NCBI RefSeq assembly: GCF_000496075.1
Contig: NZ_AWXZ01000039.1
Span: forward strand, 606,713 to 670,712
Length of the DNA: 64,000 nt
Direction of reading: 5' to 3'
DNA from: Lutibaculum baratangense AMV1
GTDB lineage: Bacteria > Pseudomonadota > Alphaproteobacteria > Rhizobiales > Tepidamorphaceae
Each line of letters starts with the position of its first letter. Within the stretch, counting starts at the first letter, position 1. The position numbers and the translations under genes were made by a program. Shown here piece after piece: positions 19,533-29,784 of this stretch. The notes under the pieces are model-generated. The model was not told the DNA's origin. It ran no database searches and was given only the letters and a program-made list of their open reading frames with translations.

Positions 19533-19692
19533 GTGTTTGCGCCGGGGTGGCAGCGCCCGTCCCGCGGGCCTATCTTATTGTCTGGTGAAGAACACGCATA
19601 CGACCTATCATCACGCTCGAGAGGCCGTGCGTCGGCCCGGCTCCGGGCTGAGCATCAAGGCGAACGTGAGGTTCGAGGAGGCCACTGGGAGC

Positions 19693-20070
19693 ATGAGAGG
19701 GCAACTGTGGAATGCGCGGCCGAAGCCGCTGTCCACGACCGCTCAGTCGAACTCGGACGGGGACGGCGGTGACGGGGCCGGTACCGGCATCGTCACCCGG
19801 ACCCGAACGAGAACCAAACGTCCGAGCCTTTACCGCGTCCTTATCCTCAACGACGACTACACTCCGATGGAGTTCGTGGTGCTCGTTCTGGAAAGGTTCT
19901 TCAACAAGGCCCGGGAAGATGCCACCCGCATCATGCTGCACGTACACCACCACGGGGTGGGAGAGTGTGGGATCTACACCTACGAGATCGCCGAGACGAA
20001 GGTGACGCAGGTGATGGACTTCGCTCGCAAGCACCAGCATCCGCTGCAGTGCGTCATGGAGAAGAAGTAG
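19693..20070 (+). CDS. clpS: ATP-dependent Clp protease adaptor ClpS
   Basis: ClpS binds N-degron substrates and the N-domain of ClpA and hands the substrates to ClpAP. The 125-residue protein has a flexible polar N-terminus and the conserved core [20 protein letters not shown], the substrate-pocket helix, a [19 protein letters not shown] stretch, and HPLQCVME at the end. The ATG at 19693 is chosen as the first in-frame methionine near the core; an upstream GTG at 19588 in frame cannot be excluded. clpA follows by ten bases. Confidence 0.95.
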   Translation: MRGQLWNARPKPLSTTAQSNSDGDGGDGAGTGIVTRTRTRTKRPSLYRVLILNDDYTPMEFVVLVLERFFNKAREDATRIMLHVHHHGVGECGIYTYEIAETKVTQVMDFARKHQHPLQCVMEKK

Positions 20071-20080
20071 GAACCCCGAT

Positions 20081-22465
20081 TTGCCATCATTCTCGAGAAG
20101 TCTGGAACAGGCGCTTCATCGCGCGCTCGCGCTCGCGAATGAACGTCATCACGAGTACGCCACGCTTGAACATCTGCTTCTCGCCCTGATCGACGATCAG
20201 GACGCGGCCGCCGTCATGCGGGCGTGCAATGTCGATCTGGACGTCCTGCGTCAGACGGTATCGGACTACGTCGACAGCGAGCTTGAGAACCTCGTCACGC
20301 AGACGGGGGAGGATTCCAAGCCGACGGCCGGTTTCCAGCGCGTCATCCAGCGCGCCGTGATCCATGTGCAGTCCTCCGGTCGCGAGGAAGTGACCGGCGC
20401 CAACGTCCTCGTCGCGATCTTCGCGGAGAGGGAGAGTCATGCCGCGTTTTTCCTGCAGGAGCAGGACATGACGCGCTATGATGCTGTCAATTACATCAGC
20501 CATGGCATCGCGAAGCGGCCTGGCTTCTCGGAGACACGTACCGTGCGGGGAGCCGAAGAGGAAGCAGCCGAAGGCGAGGACGCCGACAAGAAGAAGTCGG
20601 ACGCGCTCGAGGCCTACTGCATCAACCTGAATCAGAAGGCCCGCGAGGGTCGCGTGGACCCGCTCATCGGCCGCGACGCCGAACTGCGCCGTACGGTGCA
20701 GGTCCTCTGCCGCCGCTCCAAGAACAACCCGCTCTTCGTGGGCGATCCCGGGGTGGGCAAGACGGCCATCGCCGAAGGCCTGGCGCGCCGGATCGTGCAC
20801 GGCGAGGTGCCGGAGGTCCTGAAGAAGGCGACGATCTTCCAGCTCGACATGGGGACGCTGCTCGCCGGCACCCGCTATCGCGGGGACTTCGAGGAGCGCC
20901 TGAAGGCGGTCGTGAAGGAGATCGAGAAGTACGACGGCGCGATCCTGTTCATCGACGAGATCCACACCGTCATCGGCGCCGGGGCGACGTCCGGAGGCGC
21001 GATGGACGCCTCGAACCTCCTGAAGCCCGCGCTCCAGTCGGGCGAGCTTCGTTGCATGGGCTCGACCACCTACAAGGAGTACCGCCAGTACTTCGAGAAG
21101 GACCGGGCGCTGGTGCGCCGCTTCCAGAAGATCGACGTGAACGAGCCGACGGTGCCCGACGCGGTCAAGATCCTGAAGGGGCTGAAGCCGTACTTCGAGG
21201 AGTTCCACGGCCTGCGCTACACGAACGACGCCATCAAGACGGCGGTCGAGCTGTCGGCGAAGCACATTCACGACCGGAAGCTGCCGGACAAGGCGATCGA
21301 CGTGATCGACGAGACCGGCGCCTCCCAGATGCTGCTCCCGCCCTCCAAGCGCAAGCGGGTGATCGGCGTGAAGGAGGTCGAGGCGACGGTCGCGACGATG
21401 GCGCGCATCCCGCCGAAGAGCGTCTCGAGGTCGGACTCCGAGGTGCTGTCGCATCTCGAGGAGAACCTGAAGCGCACCGTCTTCGGCCAGCAGGCCGCGA
21501 TCGAGGCGCTCGCCGCGTCGATCAAGCTCGCGCGGGCCGGCCTTCGGGAGCCGGAGAAGCCGATCGGCAACTACCTGTTCTCGGGGCCGACGGGCGTCGG
21601 CAAGACCGAGGTCGCCCGCCAGCTCGCCTCGCTCCTAGGGGTCGAGCTCCTGCGCTTCGACATGTCGGAGTACATGGAGCGGCACACCGTGTCGCGGCTC
21701 ATCGGCGCGCCGCCGGGCTATGTCGGCTTCGACCAGGGCGGCCTGCTGACCGACGGCGTCGACCAGCATCCGCACTGCGTGCTCCTGCTCGACGAGATCG
21801 AGAAGGCGCATCCGGACCTGTTCAACGTCCTCCTGCAGGTCATGGACCACGGCAAGCTCACCGACCATAACGGCAAGCGGGTCGACTTCAGGAACGTGAT
21901 CCTGATCATGACGACGAATGCCGGTGCGGCGGAGATGGCGAAGCCGGCGATCGGCTTCGGCAGCTCGAGGCGGACGGGCGACGACGAGGAGGCGATCAAC
22001 CGCATGTTCTCGCCGGAGTTCCGCAACCGTCTCGACGCGACGATCGCCTTCGGCAACCTGCCGCCCGAGGTCGTGGCGCGCGTGGTCGAGAAGTTCGTCC
22101 TGCAGCTCGAGGCGCAGCTCGCCGACCGCGGGGTGACGATCGAGCTGACCGAGGAGGCGAACGCGTGGATCGCCGATCGCGGCTACGACGAGCGCATGGG
22201 CGCCCGCCCGCTCGCCCGCGTGATCCAGGACCACATCAAGAAGCCGCTGGCCGACGAGGTGCTGTTCGGCAGGCTGAAGGCCGGTGGCGTGGTGCGCGTC
22301 GTGGTCGAGACGCCGGACGGAGAGCCGTCGAAGCTCGCCTTCGAGTTCCCCGAGCCCGCCGGTCGCCCGGACGCCGAACCGGCTCCGGCCAAGGGGGCGA
22401 AGAAGGGCTCCGGCAAGCGCTCAGTGCGTAAGAGCGAAGCCAAGGTGCCGCAGCCGAGCGAGTAG
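20081..22465 (+). CDS. clpA: ATP-dependent Clp protease ATP-binding subunit ClpA
   Basis: ClpA is the AAA+ unfoldase that feeds ClpP. The 794-residue protein has the N-domain (residues 1-145), AAA1 with GDPGVGKTA and the [11 protein letters not shown]alker B region, and AAA2 with GPTGVGKTE and [12 protein letters not shown]. It starts at a TTG eight bases after an AGGAA site. The C-terminus carries a basic Lys/Ala tail of about 30 residues beyond the usual core. Its coupling to clpS is the standard arrangement. Confidence 0.97.
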   Translation: MPSFSRSLEQALHRALALANERHHEYATLEHLLLALIDDQDAAAVMRACNVDLDVLRQTVSDYVDSELENLVTQTGEDSKPTAGFQRVIQRAVIHVQSSGREEVTGANVLVAIFAERESHAAFFLQEQDMTRYDAVNYISHGIAKRPGFSETRTVRGAEEEAAEGEDADKKKSDALEAYCINLNQKAREGRVDPLIGRDAELRRTVQVLCRRSKNNPLFVGDPGVGKTAIAEGLARRIVHGEVPEVLKKATIFQLDMGTLLAGTRYRGDFEERLKAVVKEIEKYDGAILFIDEIHTVIGAGATSGGAMDASNLLKPALQSGELRCMGSTTYKEYRQYFEKDRALVRRFQKIDVNEPTVPDAVKILKGLKPYFEEFHGLRYTNDAIKTAVELSAKHIHDRKLPDKAIDVIDETGASQMLLPPSKRKRVIGVKEVEATVATMARIPPKSVSRSDSEVLSHLEENLKRTVFGQQAAIEALAASIKLARAGLREPEKPIGNYLFSGPTGVGKTEVARQLASLLGVELLRFDMSEYMERHTVSRLIGAPPGYVGFDQGGLLTDGVDQHPHCVLLLDEIEKAHPDLFNVLLQVMDHGKLTDHNGKRVDFRNVILIMTTNAGAAEMAKPAIGFGSSRRTGDDEEAINRMFSPEFRNRLDATIAFGNLPPEVVARVVEKFVLQLEAQLADRGVTIELTEEANAWIADRGYDERMGARPLARVIQDHIKKPLADEVLFGRLKAGGVVRVVVETPDGEPSKLAFEFPEPAGRPDAEPAPAKGAKKGSGKRSVRKSEAKVPQPSE

Positions 22466-22488
22466 TGCCGATTTCTCCTGAAACCGAC

Positions 22489-22514
22489 CACCGGCGCCCC
22501 GCGGGGCGCCGGTG
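22489..22514. terminator. 12-bp palindrome after clpA, overlapping the azlC start
   Basis: CACCGGCGCCCC (22489-22500) pairs perfectly with 22503-22514 over two bases. It ends in the GTG that is the first in-frame start of azlC, so in RNA the start codon would be sealed in the stem. No T-run follows, so it may be a translational control element as much as a terminator. Confidence 0.55.
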
Positions 22515-23228
22515 ACGTCTGGACGGCATTGGCGGACAGGCTACTCGGCCGGGGCGCGACGAGCGGTGTCGCTTCCCGGCCTCGTGCTGTTCTGCTCGTT
22601 CTTCGGCTTCGGCGCCTTCGCGCGCGCGATGGGCTTCTCCATGGGCGAGGCCGTGTTCACGAGCGGCGTCGTGTGGGCGCTTCCGGGGCAGGTGGTCCTG
22701 TTCAGCGGCCTGGCGGACGGGGCGCATCTGGCGGCGGCCTTCGTCGCCGTGACGCTGACCGCCGTACGCCTTCTGCCACTGACCGTGGCGATCCTGCCGC
22801 TGATGCGGCGTGACCGGCAGTCGTGGATCTCGCAGTACTTCCTTGCCCACTTCGTCGCGGTCACGGTGTGGGTGGAATCCATGCGCCGCTTCAACGACAT
22901 GGAGCACGCGGAGCGCATACCGTTCTTCCTCGGCCTGTCGCTGACCGTGGTGCCGCTCAACCTCCTCGCCACGGCGCTCGGCCATGCGGCGTCCGCCACC
23001 GTGCCGCCCGCGGCGTCGGCGGCGTTGCTCTTCCTGACCCCGATCTACTTCATCCTCTCGATGACATCGGCCGCCAGGGCCCGGGCCGACCATCTCGCGA
23101 TGGGGCTGGGGCTTGCGCTCGGGCCCGTCTTCTACCGCCTCGCCCCGGGTCTCGACCTTCTCTGGACCGGCCTCGTCGGCGGCACGCTCGCATGGCTCGC
23201 CGGACGCGCGATGGAGCGCCGGCGGTGA
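22512..23228 (+). CDS. azlC: AzlC family branched-chain amino acid exporter, large subunit
   Basis: A 238-residue inner-membrane protein with six or seven hydrophobic helices and the family blocks SLPGLVLFCSFFGFGAFARA and VWALPGQVVL. AzlC and AzlD form a two-subunit exporter of branched-chain amino acids or analogues. The GTG at 22512 is the longest start and lies inside a palindrome; the first membrane segment begins 20 residues later, so a later start is possible. The stop overlaps azlD by four bases. Confidence 0.87.
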   Translation: MTSGRHWRTGYSAGARRAVSLPGLVLFCSFFGFGAFARAMGFSMGEAVFTSGVVWALPGQVVLFSGLADGAHLAAAFVAVTLTAVRLLPLTVAILPLMRRDRQSWISQYFLAHFVAVTVWVESMRRFNDMEHAERIPFFLGLSLTVVPLNLLATALGHAASATVPPAASAALLFLTPIYFILSMTSAARARADHLAMGLGLALGPVFYRLAPGLDLLWTGLVGGTLAWLAGRAMERRR

Positions 23229-23560
23229 CAGGCGGGCTCTCGACCTACCTCGTGATCCTGATCGCGGGATGGATGGCGACCGATGTCTGGCGTCTGCTCG
23301 GCGTCGCCTTCTCGGTCAGGCTCAACGCGGAGAGCCCGGTCCTGAAATGGGTGAGGGCGGTGTCTACGGCGCTGGTGGCCGGCCTCATCGCGAAGCTCGT
23401 GATCTATGCGCCGGGAGAGCTCGCCGACGTGGCGCTGTGGGTCCGCCTGTCGGCCGTGGCGGCCGGATGCGCGGCCTATCTCGCGGCGGGCGGCAACGTC
23501 TTCGCCGGAGTGGTGGCCGCCGAGGCGATGCTGCTCGGCGGCATCCTGTTCCTCACCTGA
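23225..23560 (+). CDS. azlD: AzlD family small exporter subunit
   Basis: A 111-residue membrane protein with four hydrophobic segments. It opens STYLVILIAGWMATDVWRLL and ends GVVAAEAMLLGGILFLT. It begins with GTG in a GTGA overlap with azlC, which implies translational coupling and a stoichiometric complex. Short size and pairing with AzlC decide the assignment. Confidence 0.85.
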   Translation: MTGGLSTYLVILIAGWMATDVWRLLGVAFSVRLNAESPVLKWVRAVSTALVAGLIAKLVIYAPGELADVALWVRLSAVAAGCAAYLAAGGNVFAGVVAAEAMLLGGILFLT

Positions 23561-23563
23561 CGC

Positions 23564-23986
23564 TCAGCCTTCGAGCGCCGCCCGGATGCGGTCGCCGTGA
23601 CGGGCGATCTCGTCCATGTCGCCCATCTGGCCCGGCGGCTTCAGCTCCACACCCTCGAAGCGCGGCAGGATGTGGAAATGGGTGTGGTAGACCACCTGGC
23701 CGCTCGCCGGCTCGCTGAACTGCTGGATCATGACGCCGTCGGCCCGCATCGCCTCCATCGCCGCCCGCGCGACCTTCTGCACCGTCCCGATGACGGCCGC
23801 GAGATCTTGCGGGTCGATGTCGAGGAGGTTGCGCGACGGCGCCTTCGGGATGACGAGGCAGTGCCCGTCCCCACGCGGCATGATGTCCATGAAGGCGAGC
23901 GTCTGGTCGTCCTCGTAGATCCGGCTGCAGGGTATCTCGCCCCGCAGGATCTTCGCGAAGACGTTCTGGTCGTCATAGGCCGCCAT
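23564..23986 (-). CDS. HIT-family hydrolase (Hint-like)
   Basis: A 140-residue histidine-triad protein that hydrolyses nucleoside phosphoramidates or related dinucleotides. The catalytic triad HTHFHILP is near residue 100, and the N-terminal EIPCSRIYEDD and the PRGDGHCLVIPK loop are typical of Hint-like members. The ATG at 23986 follows GGGAGAG. It is the last gene of a same-strand series RidA, GDPD, DUF482, HIT. Confidence 0.93.
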   Translation of the reverse strand: MAAYDDQNVFAKILRGEIPCSRIYEDDQTLAFMDIMPRGDGHCLVIPKAPSRNLLDIDPQDLAAVIGTVQKVARAAMEAMRADGVMIQQFSEPASGQVVYHTHFHILPRFEGVELKPPGQMGDMDEIARHGDRIRAALEG

Positions 23987-24044
23987 TCGAACTCTCCCGG
24001 CAGTTCGTTCCAAGCCTTCTAGCTCTCAGAGCGGCGCGGGGGCG

Positions 24045-25262
24045 TCAAGCGGGGCCGCCGCGACGGTAGGGTGCGTGTTCGGCGAGGGCGCGGCCTTCCT
24101 CCTCGACATAGAGGCGCTCGTTCTCGAGATAGTCGGCGACGGCGCGCCGCAGTCCGGGGTGGGCGATGTGGTGCGCCGAGTGCGTGGTCACCGGCACGTA
24201 GCCGCGCGCGAGCTTGTGCTGCCCCTGCGCGCCGGCCTCGACCCAGGAGAGGCCGCGCTCGATCGCGAACTCGATCGCCTGGTAGTAGCAGACCTCGAAA
24301 TGCAGGAACGGGTGGTCCTCGATGCAGCCCCAGTTCCGGCCGTAAAGCGCGCTGTCGCCGACGAGGTTGAGGGCACCGGCGATGTAGTCGCCCTCCCGTT
24401 TCGCCATGACGAGCAGGATCCGGTCGGTCATGCGCTCGCCGATCAGGCTGAAGAAGCGTCGGTTCAGGTACGGCCGCCCCCATTTGCGCGAGCCGGTGTC
24501 CATGTAGAACGCGTAGAACGCGTCCCAGTGGCCCTCCGTGAGGTCGGAGCCGGTGACCCGTTCGATCTCGATGCCCGCTTCGTGTGCCTCCCGCCGCTCC
24601 TTGCGGATCGCCTTGCGCTTGCGCGAGGCGAGGGCGCCGAGAAAATCGTCGAAGCTCCCATAGCCGTTGTTCCGCCAGTGAAACTGCTGGTCCGTGCGCT
24701 GGAGCATGCCGAGACGCGAGAGCACTTCCCGGTCCGGAGCCGAAAGGAAGGTCCAGTGCGCCGAGGAGATGTCGTGGCGACGGCAGAGCTCCGTCGCGCC
24801 GGCAACCAGCGCCTGCTTCAGCCTCTCGGTGTCCTCGCCCGCGCGCACGAGCAGGCGAGGGCCCGGCACCGGCGTGAAGGGGACCGAGATCTGGAGCTTC
24901 GGGTAATAGCGCCCGCCCGCCCGCTCGAACGCGTCGGCCCAGCCATAGTCGAACACGTATTCGCCCTGGCTGTGGCTCTTCAGGTAGGCGGGCATCGCGG
25001 CGACGAGCCGCCCCTCGCGCCGGATCGTCAGGTGCTGGGGCAGCCAGCCCGTCTCGGCGCGCACGCAGCCGCTCTCCTCGAGGGAGGAGAGGAAGGCGTG
25101 GCTGACGAAGGGGTTGTGCGTCTCGGCCTTCAGGCCGGACGCGTCCTCGAAGCCCGGCGTCACCGGCTCGCCGAAGGCGCAGGCATCCCATTCCGCCGGG
25201 TCCAGGGCCGAAAGCCGGTCCTCGACGCGGATCTCGATCGTGTCCTGATCCACGGGCCTCAT
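24045..25262 (-). CDS. GNAT-fold protein of the DUF482/COG3146 family
   Basis: A 405-residue protein of the COG3146 family, a FemAB-like double-GNAT group annotated loosely as peptidoglycan-related. Seen are HNPFVSHAFLSSLEESG near the N-terminus, the SRKRKAIRKERREA basic helix, the block FYMDTGSRKWGRPYLN and the closing GAQGQHKLARGYVPV. The true acceptor is unknown. The ATG at 25262 is 31 bases after the stop of the GDPD gene. Confidence 0.87.
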   Translation of the reverse strand: MRPVDQDTIEIRVEDRLSALDPAEWDACAFGEPVTPGFEDASGLKAETHNPFVSHAFLSSLEESGCVRAETGWLPQHLTIRREGRLVAAMPAYLKSHSQGEYVFDYGWADAFERAGGRYYPKLQISVPFTPVPGPRLLVRAGEDTERLKQALVAGATELCRRHDISSAHWTFLSAPDREVLSRLGMLQRTDQQFHWRNNGYGSFDDFLGALASRKRKAIRKERREAHEAGIEIERVTGSDLTEGHWDAFYAFYMDTGSRKWGRPYLNRRFFSLIGERMTDRILLVMAKREGDYIAGALNLVGDSALYGRNWGCIEDHPFLHFEVCYYQAIEFAIERGLSWVEAGAQGQHKLARGYVPVTTHSAHHIAHPGLRRAVADYLENERLYVEEEGRALAEHAPYRRGGPA

Positions 25263-25293
25263 CGTCCCTATTGCTGCGGGGCCGGCCGCCCGG

Positions 25294-26046
25294 TCAGGGC
25301 ACGAACCCCTCGAAGATCATCTGGTCGGCGTGCTCCGCCGCCCGCATGCGTTGCTCCTCGGTCCTCACCGTCCATGTCAGCAAGGGGATCCCGAAGAGGC
25401 GGCGCATCACCGTGGGCGCGAGAGCCGGAAGGTCGTCGACCGAATATGCTACGAAATGTGGCCGTGACCGGACCGCATGGGCGAGATAGCGCATCGCCGC
25501 CCGGCCGCCCCGCGAGGTGTTCCTGGGCTTCCACGTGCGGTAGCCCTCAGCCGTGATGCCGCGCAGGACCGCCGGCGCAGCCAGGCGGACGGCGGTGACC
25601 GCACCCGGATCGAAGGACATGAGGGCGGCCCGCCCGCGATAGCGGGCGACGCGTTCGGCCACGCGCGCGCTGTAGGCGGCCTTGCCGGTGAAGTCGGTCT
25701 TGATCTCGATGACGAGCGGAGCCCGGTCGTCCACCTGTTCCAGCAACTCGTCGAGTGTCTGTATCCGGTCGGCGGTCTCCCGGAAGACCGCGGCCTTGAG
25801 CTCGGACGGATCGAGTGCCGCAACCGGGCCGCTGGCGTGTGTCAGTCGCTCGAGCGTGTCGTCGTGGAAGACGACGGGGGTCCCGTCCGCCGCTTCCTGG
25901 ACGTCGACTTCGATGGCGAAGCCACCGGCGATCGCGGCCTCGACCGCGCTCGCCGTGTTCTCGACGATGCCGCGCGCCCGGTCGTGCAGCCCCCGGTGTG
26001 CCACCGGGCGTTCCGTCAGCCAGCCGGGCGCCGGCATCGAGCTCAC
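25294..26046 (-). CDS. Glycerophosphodiester phosphodiesterase family protein
   Basis: A 250-residue TIM-barrel phosphodiesterase. The GDPD signature is complete: AHRGLHD with general base His, ENTASA, IEVDVQEAADG with metal ligands and FHDDTLERLT with the second His. It releases alcohols from glycerophosphodiesters in the cytoplasm; no signal peptide is seen. The start is taken as GTG at 26046, which overlaps the RidA stop by four bases; an ATG at 26037 is an alternative. Confidence 0.92.
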   Translation of the reverse strand: MSSMPAPGWLTERPVAHRGLHDRARGIVENTASAVEAAIAGGFAIEVDVQEAADGTPVVFHDDTLERLTHASGPVAALDPSELKAAVFRETADRIQTLDELLEQVDDRAPLVIEIKTDFTGKAAYSARVAERVARYRGRAALMSFDPGAVTAVRLAAPAVLRGITAEGYRTWKPRNTSRGGRAAMRYLAHAVRSRPHFVAYSVDDLPALAPTVMRRLFGIPLLTWTVRTEEQRMRAAEHADQMIFEGFVP

Positions 26047-26507
26047 TCGATCTCGAAGATGCCCTCGACCTCGACCGCCACGCCGAAGGGCAGTGCGGCG
26101 ACGCCGACGGCGGAGCGGGAGTGGCGGCCGGCCTCGCCCAGCACGTCGACCATCAGGTCGGAGGCGCCGTTGACGACCTTCGGCTGGTCGCCGAAATCGG
26201 GAGCGGAATTGACGAAGCCGGTCAGCTTCACGCAGCGCAAAACCTGATCGAGGCTGCCCGCCGCCGCCTTGGCCTGGGCGAGCAGGTTGATCGCGCAGAG
26301 GCGTGCCGCGCGCTGGCCCTCCTCGACCTCCATGCCGGCGCCCAGCTTGCCCACGAACTCGATCCCGTTCCTGCCCATCGGGACCTGGCCCGAGATGAAG
26401 AGCAGGTTGCCGCTCTTGACGAAGGGCACGTAGTTCGCCGCGGGTGCGGCCGGGGTGGGGAGCTCGATTCCCAGTTCCTGCAGGCGTTGTTCGATGGCGG
26501 ACGGCAT
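26043..26507 (-). CDS. RidA family protein (YjgF/YER057c/UK114)
   Basis: A 154-residue trimeric RidA-superfamily protein, in the longer subgroup with an N-terminal helix. RidA deaminates reactive enamines. Recognisable are NLLFISGQVPM, the CVKLTGFVNSAPDF strand and the SRSAVGVAALPFGVAVEVEG end. The catalytic Arg of RidA proper (RxxxxV) is represented by SRSAV, so activity is plausible. The ATG at 26507 follows GGAGAGAA. Confidence 0.9.
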   Translation of the reverse strand: MPSAIEQRLQELGIELPTPAAPAANYVPFVKSGNLLFISGQVPMGRNGIEFVGKLGAGMEVEEGQRAARLCAINLLAQAKAAAGSLDQVLRCVKLTGFVNSAPDFGDQPKVVNGASDLMVDVLGEAGRHSRSAVGVAALPFGVAVEVEGIFEIE

Positions 26508-26642
26508 GGTTTCTCTCCGGTCGGACAAGGTCGAGCCCGTTTGTGCCTTCTTCGATGGCGGGATGGCAAGTCGCCTTCTCCGGCGTCGCGCGCGGCGGCG
26601 GAACGTGCGATGGTCGCCCGGAACCCGAACGACGTGGGATCG

Positions 26643-27485
26643 ATGATCAGCTCAGCCAAGTCGGCCGCCGCCTCCTGTCTCGCCGTGTTTCTTGCCGTGC
26701 CGGCCGCGGCGGCATCTTCCGTCGAAGTGGAGCTCGCACCGCACCTGGCGGTCTACGATGTGGGGCTCGAGCGCTCGACCGCGGCCTCCGGTGTGGAGGA
26801 TTTCCGGGGGCGGCTGGTTTTCAGGATCGCCGGGTCGTCCTGCGCCGGATACGAGACGGAGACGCGGTTTCTCGGAGAGGTCTCGGGCGAGACCGGCGCG
26901 GCCGTCACCGACACCCGTTCCACGACGTCCGAATCGGCCGACGGGCGGCGCTTCTCCTTCCATTCCGAGCGCTACACGGGCGACGAGCTCCTCGAGGAGA
27001 CGGAAGGGGTGGCGCGCCGAACGGGCGAGGGGGTTGCAGTGGAGCTGGAACGGCCCGACGGCGAGAGCTTCGCCCTTCCTGCGGACGTCGCCTTCCCGTC
27101 GCAACACATGGTGATGATCCTCGAGGCGGCGCTCGAAGGGCGCAGGATCGTCGTCTCCCAGGTCTATGACGGGTCGGAGTCGGGGCACTTCGCCTACGAC
27201 ACGACGACGACGATCGGCCGGAAGAAGTCGCCCATGCCGGAGGATCAGCCGAGAGATCTGCAGGGCAATGCGGGGTCGGCGATGTCCCGATGGACGAGCT
27301 GGCCCGTCACCATCGCCTATTTCGACCCGACCTCCGAGGACCCTTACCTTCCGGCCTACGAATTCACCTACGACCTGTTCGCGAACGGCATCAGCCGGTC
27401 GATCCGGCTCGACTATGGCGACTTCGTGCTGTCGGGCCGACTTGCGAGCCTCGAATTGGGCGATGCGCCGGACTGCGACCTCTAG
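26643..27485 (+). CDS. eipB: Cell envelope integrity protein EipB (DUF1849)
   Basis: A 280-residue periplasmic protein of the EipB/DUF1849 family, described in Brucella as a beta-spiral protein needed for envelope integrity. A signal peptide (ISSAKSAAASCLAVFLAVPA) is followed by HLAVYDVGL and FRGRLVFRIAGSSCAGYETE, then WPVTIAYFDP and the terminal DAPDCDL. The two cysteines (GSSCAGY and DAPDC) match the conserved disulfide. An ATG at 26610 in frame is an alternative start. It converges on dinB with 13 bases between. Confidence 0.88.
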   Translation: MISSAKSAAASCLAVFLAVPAAAASSVEVELAPHLAVYDVGLERSTAASGVEDFRGRLVFRIAGSSCAGYETETRFLGEVSGETGAAVTDTRSTTSESADGRRFSFHSERYTGDELLEETEGVARRTGEGVAVELERPDGESFALPADVAFPSQHMVMILEAALEGRRIVVSQVYDGSESGHFAYDTTTTIGRKKSPMPEDQPRDLQGNAGSAMSRWTSWPVTIAYFDPTSEDPYLPAYEFTYDLFANGISRSIRLDYGDFVLSGRLASLELGDAPDCDL

Positions 27486-27498
27486 ATCACGATGATGT

Positions 27499-28816
27499 TC
27501 ACTCGCCCTGAGTCTCGCGCTTGCGCGGCCGCGGGACGAAGGCGATGCCCCGCTGCACGAGGTCGCTGCCGAAGCGCTCGCGCAGGCGGTCTATGGCGGC
27601 TTCGGCGGCGCCGAGCTTCACCGGCCGCTGGTCGAGGAGATCCGGCAGATCGGCGCGGTCTCCCGTCACGAGGTCGGTCGCGCCGATGCCGAGAAGGCGG
27701 AACGCCCGGCGCCCGTCGGCCTCCGCGAGCAGCATGCGGCAGCCCTCCTCGAAGAGCCGATGGGCGAGCCGCGTCGGGTTGTCGAGGCGATGCGACCGCG
27801 TGATCGTGCGGAAGTCGGGCGTCTTCAGCTTCAGCGTGACGCTTCGACCCGACAGGCCGGCAGCCTTGAGGCGCGCGGAGACCTTCTCGCAGAGACGCCA
27901 GAGCGTCTGCATGAGAAGCTGCACGTCCGCCACGTCCTCCTCGAAGGTCGTCTCGCTGGAGATGCTCTTGGCTGGCCTGTCCGGCGTGACGCGCCGCCGG
28001 TCCTCTCCGTGCGAAAGTTCAGCGAGGCGCAAGCCCATTCGCGCCGTAGCGCCGGGCGAGATCGCCCCGGTCGGCACGCTGCAGGTCCGCGATCGTGCGC
28101 AGGCCGTCGGCCAAGAGGCGGTTGTGCAGCGACGGCCCGACACCCCAGATCGCGGAGACGGGCCGCGCGGCGAGGAAGGACCGCGCCTCCGCCCGCCCGA
28201 CGACCGAGAAGCCGCGCGGCTTGTCGAGGTCGGAGGCCATCTTCGCAAGGAACTTGTTCGGCGCGAGGCCGATCGAGGCGGAGATGCCGACCTCCCGGTC
28301 GAGCCTGAGGATGAGCCGTGCCAGCGTCCGGGCTGGGGGCGCCCGGTGGAGGGACTGCGTGCCCGACAGGTCCATGAACGCTTCGTCGATCGAGAGCGGC
28401 TCGACGAGCGGCGTGAGCTCCAGCATCATCGCGCGGATCTGCCGGCCCACTTCGGCGTATTTCCTCATGTCCGGCGGCAGGACGACGGCATCCGGGCAGA
28501 GCTTCATCGCCTGGAACATGGGCATCGCCGAGCGGACGCCGCGGATCCTCGCGATGTAGCAGGCGGTGGAGACGACGCCGCGGCGGCCGCCGCCGATGAT
28601 CAGCGGCCGGTCGGCGAGCGACGGATCGTCGCGCTTCTCGATCGCGGCGTAGAAGGCGTCGCAGTCGAGATGCGCGACCGACAGCTCGTTCAGCTCGGCA
28701 TGGCGGACGAGGCGGGGGCTGCCGCAGCTTCGGCAGCGAGCGCCCGCTCCCGGATCGGACGCGCAGTCGAGGCACAGGCCCGGCAGGGCCGCGCCGACCG
28801 TGTCGCCCTGGGTCAA
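27499..28816 (-). pseudogene. dinB: DNA polymerase IV, frameshifted
   Basis: A Y-family translesion polymerase broken by one extra base. The N-terminal frame (28816-28019, 265 residues) has a CLDC...CRSCGSPR zinc-ribbon-like extension common in Rhizobiales, and the catalytic [14 protein letters not shown] and [11 protein letters not shown]. It runs into a stop after [11 protein letters not shown]. The other frame continues exactly where expected with [15 protein letters not shown], then SISSETTFEEDV and the little-finger domain to 27499. Removing one A (T on the plus strand, 28038-28039) restores 438 codons. The TTG start overlaps the ROK kinase stop by four bases. Either a recent mutation or a base-calling error. 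Confidence 0.88.
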
Positions 28817-29727
28817 GTCTTCTCCCACAGCCGCGCGGCGCCGCGAACGCCGCTGGCGTCGCCGTAGCGTGGCGGCACGATCCTGACCTTCGGCTCGTCG
28901 GCGAACACCCACTTCTCCATGAGGGGCGGCACCTCCTCGTAGAGATGCGGCATCTGCGAGAGGCCGCCTCCGAGGACGATCATGTCAGGGTCGAAAATGT
29001 TCGTCATCATCGAAAGGCCGCGGGCGAGCCTGGAGACGTGGCGGTCGAGCGTCGCGCGGGCGGCCGCGTCGGTCGGAGCCTTGCGGGCGACCTCGATGGC
29101 GGGGAGGTTCTCGCCGGTGCGGTTCAGGTGGTCGAGCGCGAGGCCCGTGCCGGAGAGCCACAATTCCATGCAGCCGGGCCTGCCGCACCAGCAGGTCGGG
29201 CCCGGAAACTCGTCTTCGGAGGGCCAGGGCAGGGGCGTGTGGCCCCATTCGCCGCCGCAGCGATTGGGCCCCTCGACGATTTGCCCGTTGAACACGAGGC
29301 CGCCGCCGCAGCCTGTGCCCAGAATGACGCCGAAGACGCCGCGCGCACCGGCCGCGGCACCGTCGACGGCCTCCGAAAGGGCGAAGCAGTTCGCGTCGTT
29401 CGAGAAGCGCAGCGGCCGGCCGATCACCCGCTCCGCGTCCTGGGCCAGGGGCTTCTGGTTCAGCCAGACCGAGTTCGAGTTCTGCACGAGGCCGGAGACG
29501 GGCGAGAGGGACCCCGGCATGCCGATCCCGACCGTCCCGGAGGCGCCTGCCATACGCTCGACCTCGGCGATCACGATGGCGATCGTCTCGACCGTCTGCT
29601 CGTAGTGGTCGCGGGGCGTGGGGGCGCGGAACTCCGACAGGATCTCGTCGTCGGCTCCGAGCATGACGCCGGCGATCTTCGTGCCGCCCATGTCGATGCC
29701 GACGCGGCAGCCCGGTTTCAGCTCCAT
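28813..29727 (-). CDS. ROK family sugar kinase (fructokinase-like)
   Basis: A 304-residue ROK kinase that phosphorylates a hexose with ATP. Seen are the phosphate loop [11 protein letters not shown], the sugar-binding [11 protein letters not shown], the [12 protein letters not shown] loop and the zinc site with [16 protein letters not shown], next to the ExxLSG stretch ELWLSG. The pattern fits Mak-type fructokinase or N-acetylglucosamine/mannose kinases; the substrate is not certain. It is translationally coupled to dinB by a TTGA overlap. Confidence 0.92.
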   Translation of the reverse strand: MELKPGCRVGIDMGGTKIAGVMLGADDEILSEFRAPTPRDHYEQTVETIAIVIAEVERMAGASGTVGIGMPGSLSPVSGLVQNSNSVWLNQKPLAQDAERVIGRPLRFSNDANCFALSEAVDGAAAGARGVFGVILGTGCGGGLVFNGQIVEGPNRCGGEWGHTPLPWPSEDEFPGPTCWCGRPGCMELWLSGTGLALDHLNRTGENLPAIEVARKAPTDAAARATLDRHVSRLARGLSMMTNIFDPDMIVLGGGLSQMPHLYEEVPPLMEKWVFADEPKVRIVPPRYGDASGVRGAARLWEKT

Positions 29728-29784
29728 GTTCCGATCACTCCCTGGAAACTCGCTGTGGTGGGGGCGTCGATCCCGGTGCGCGGC

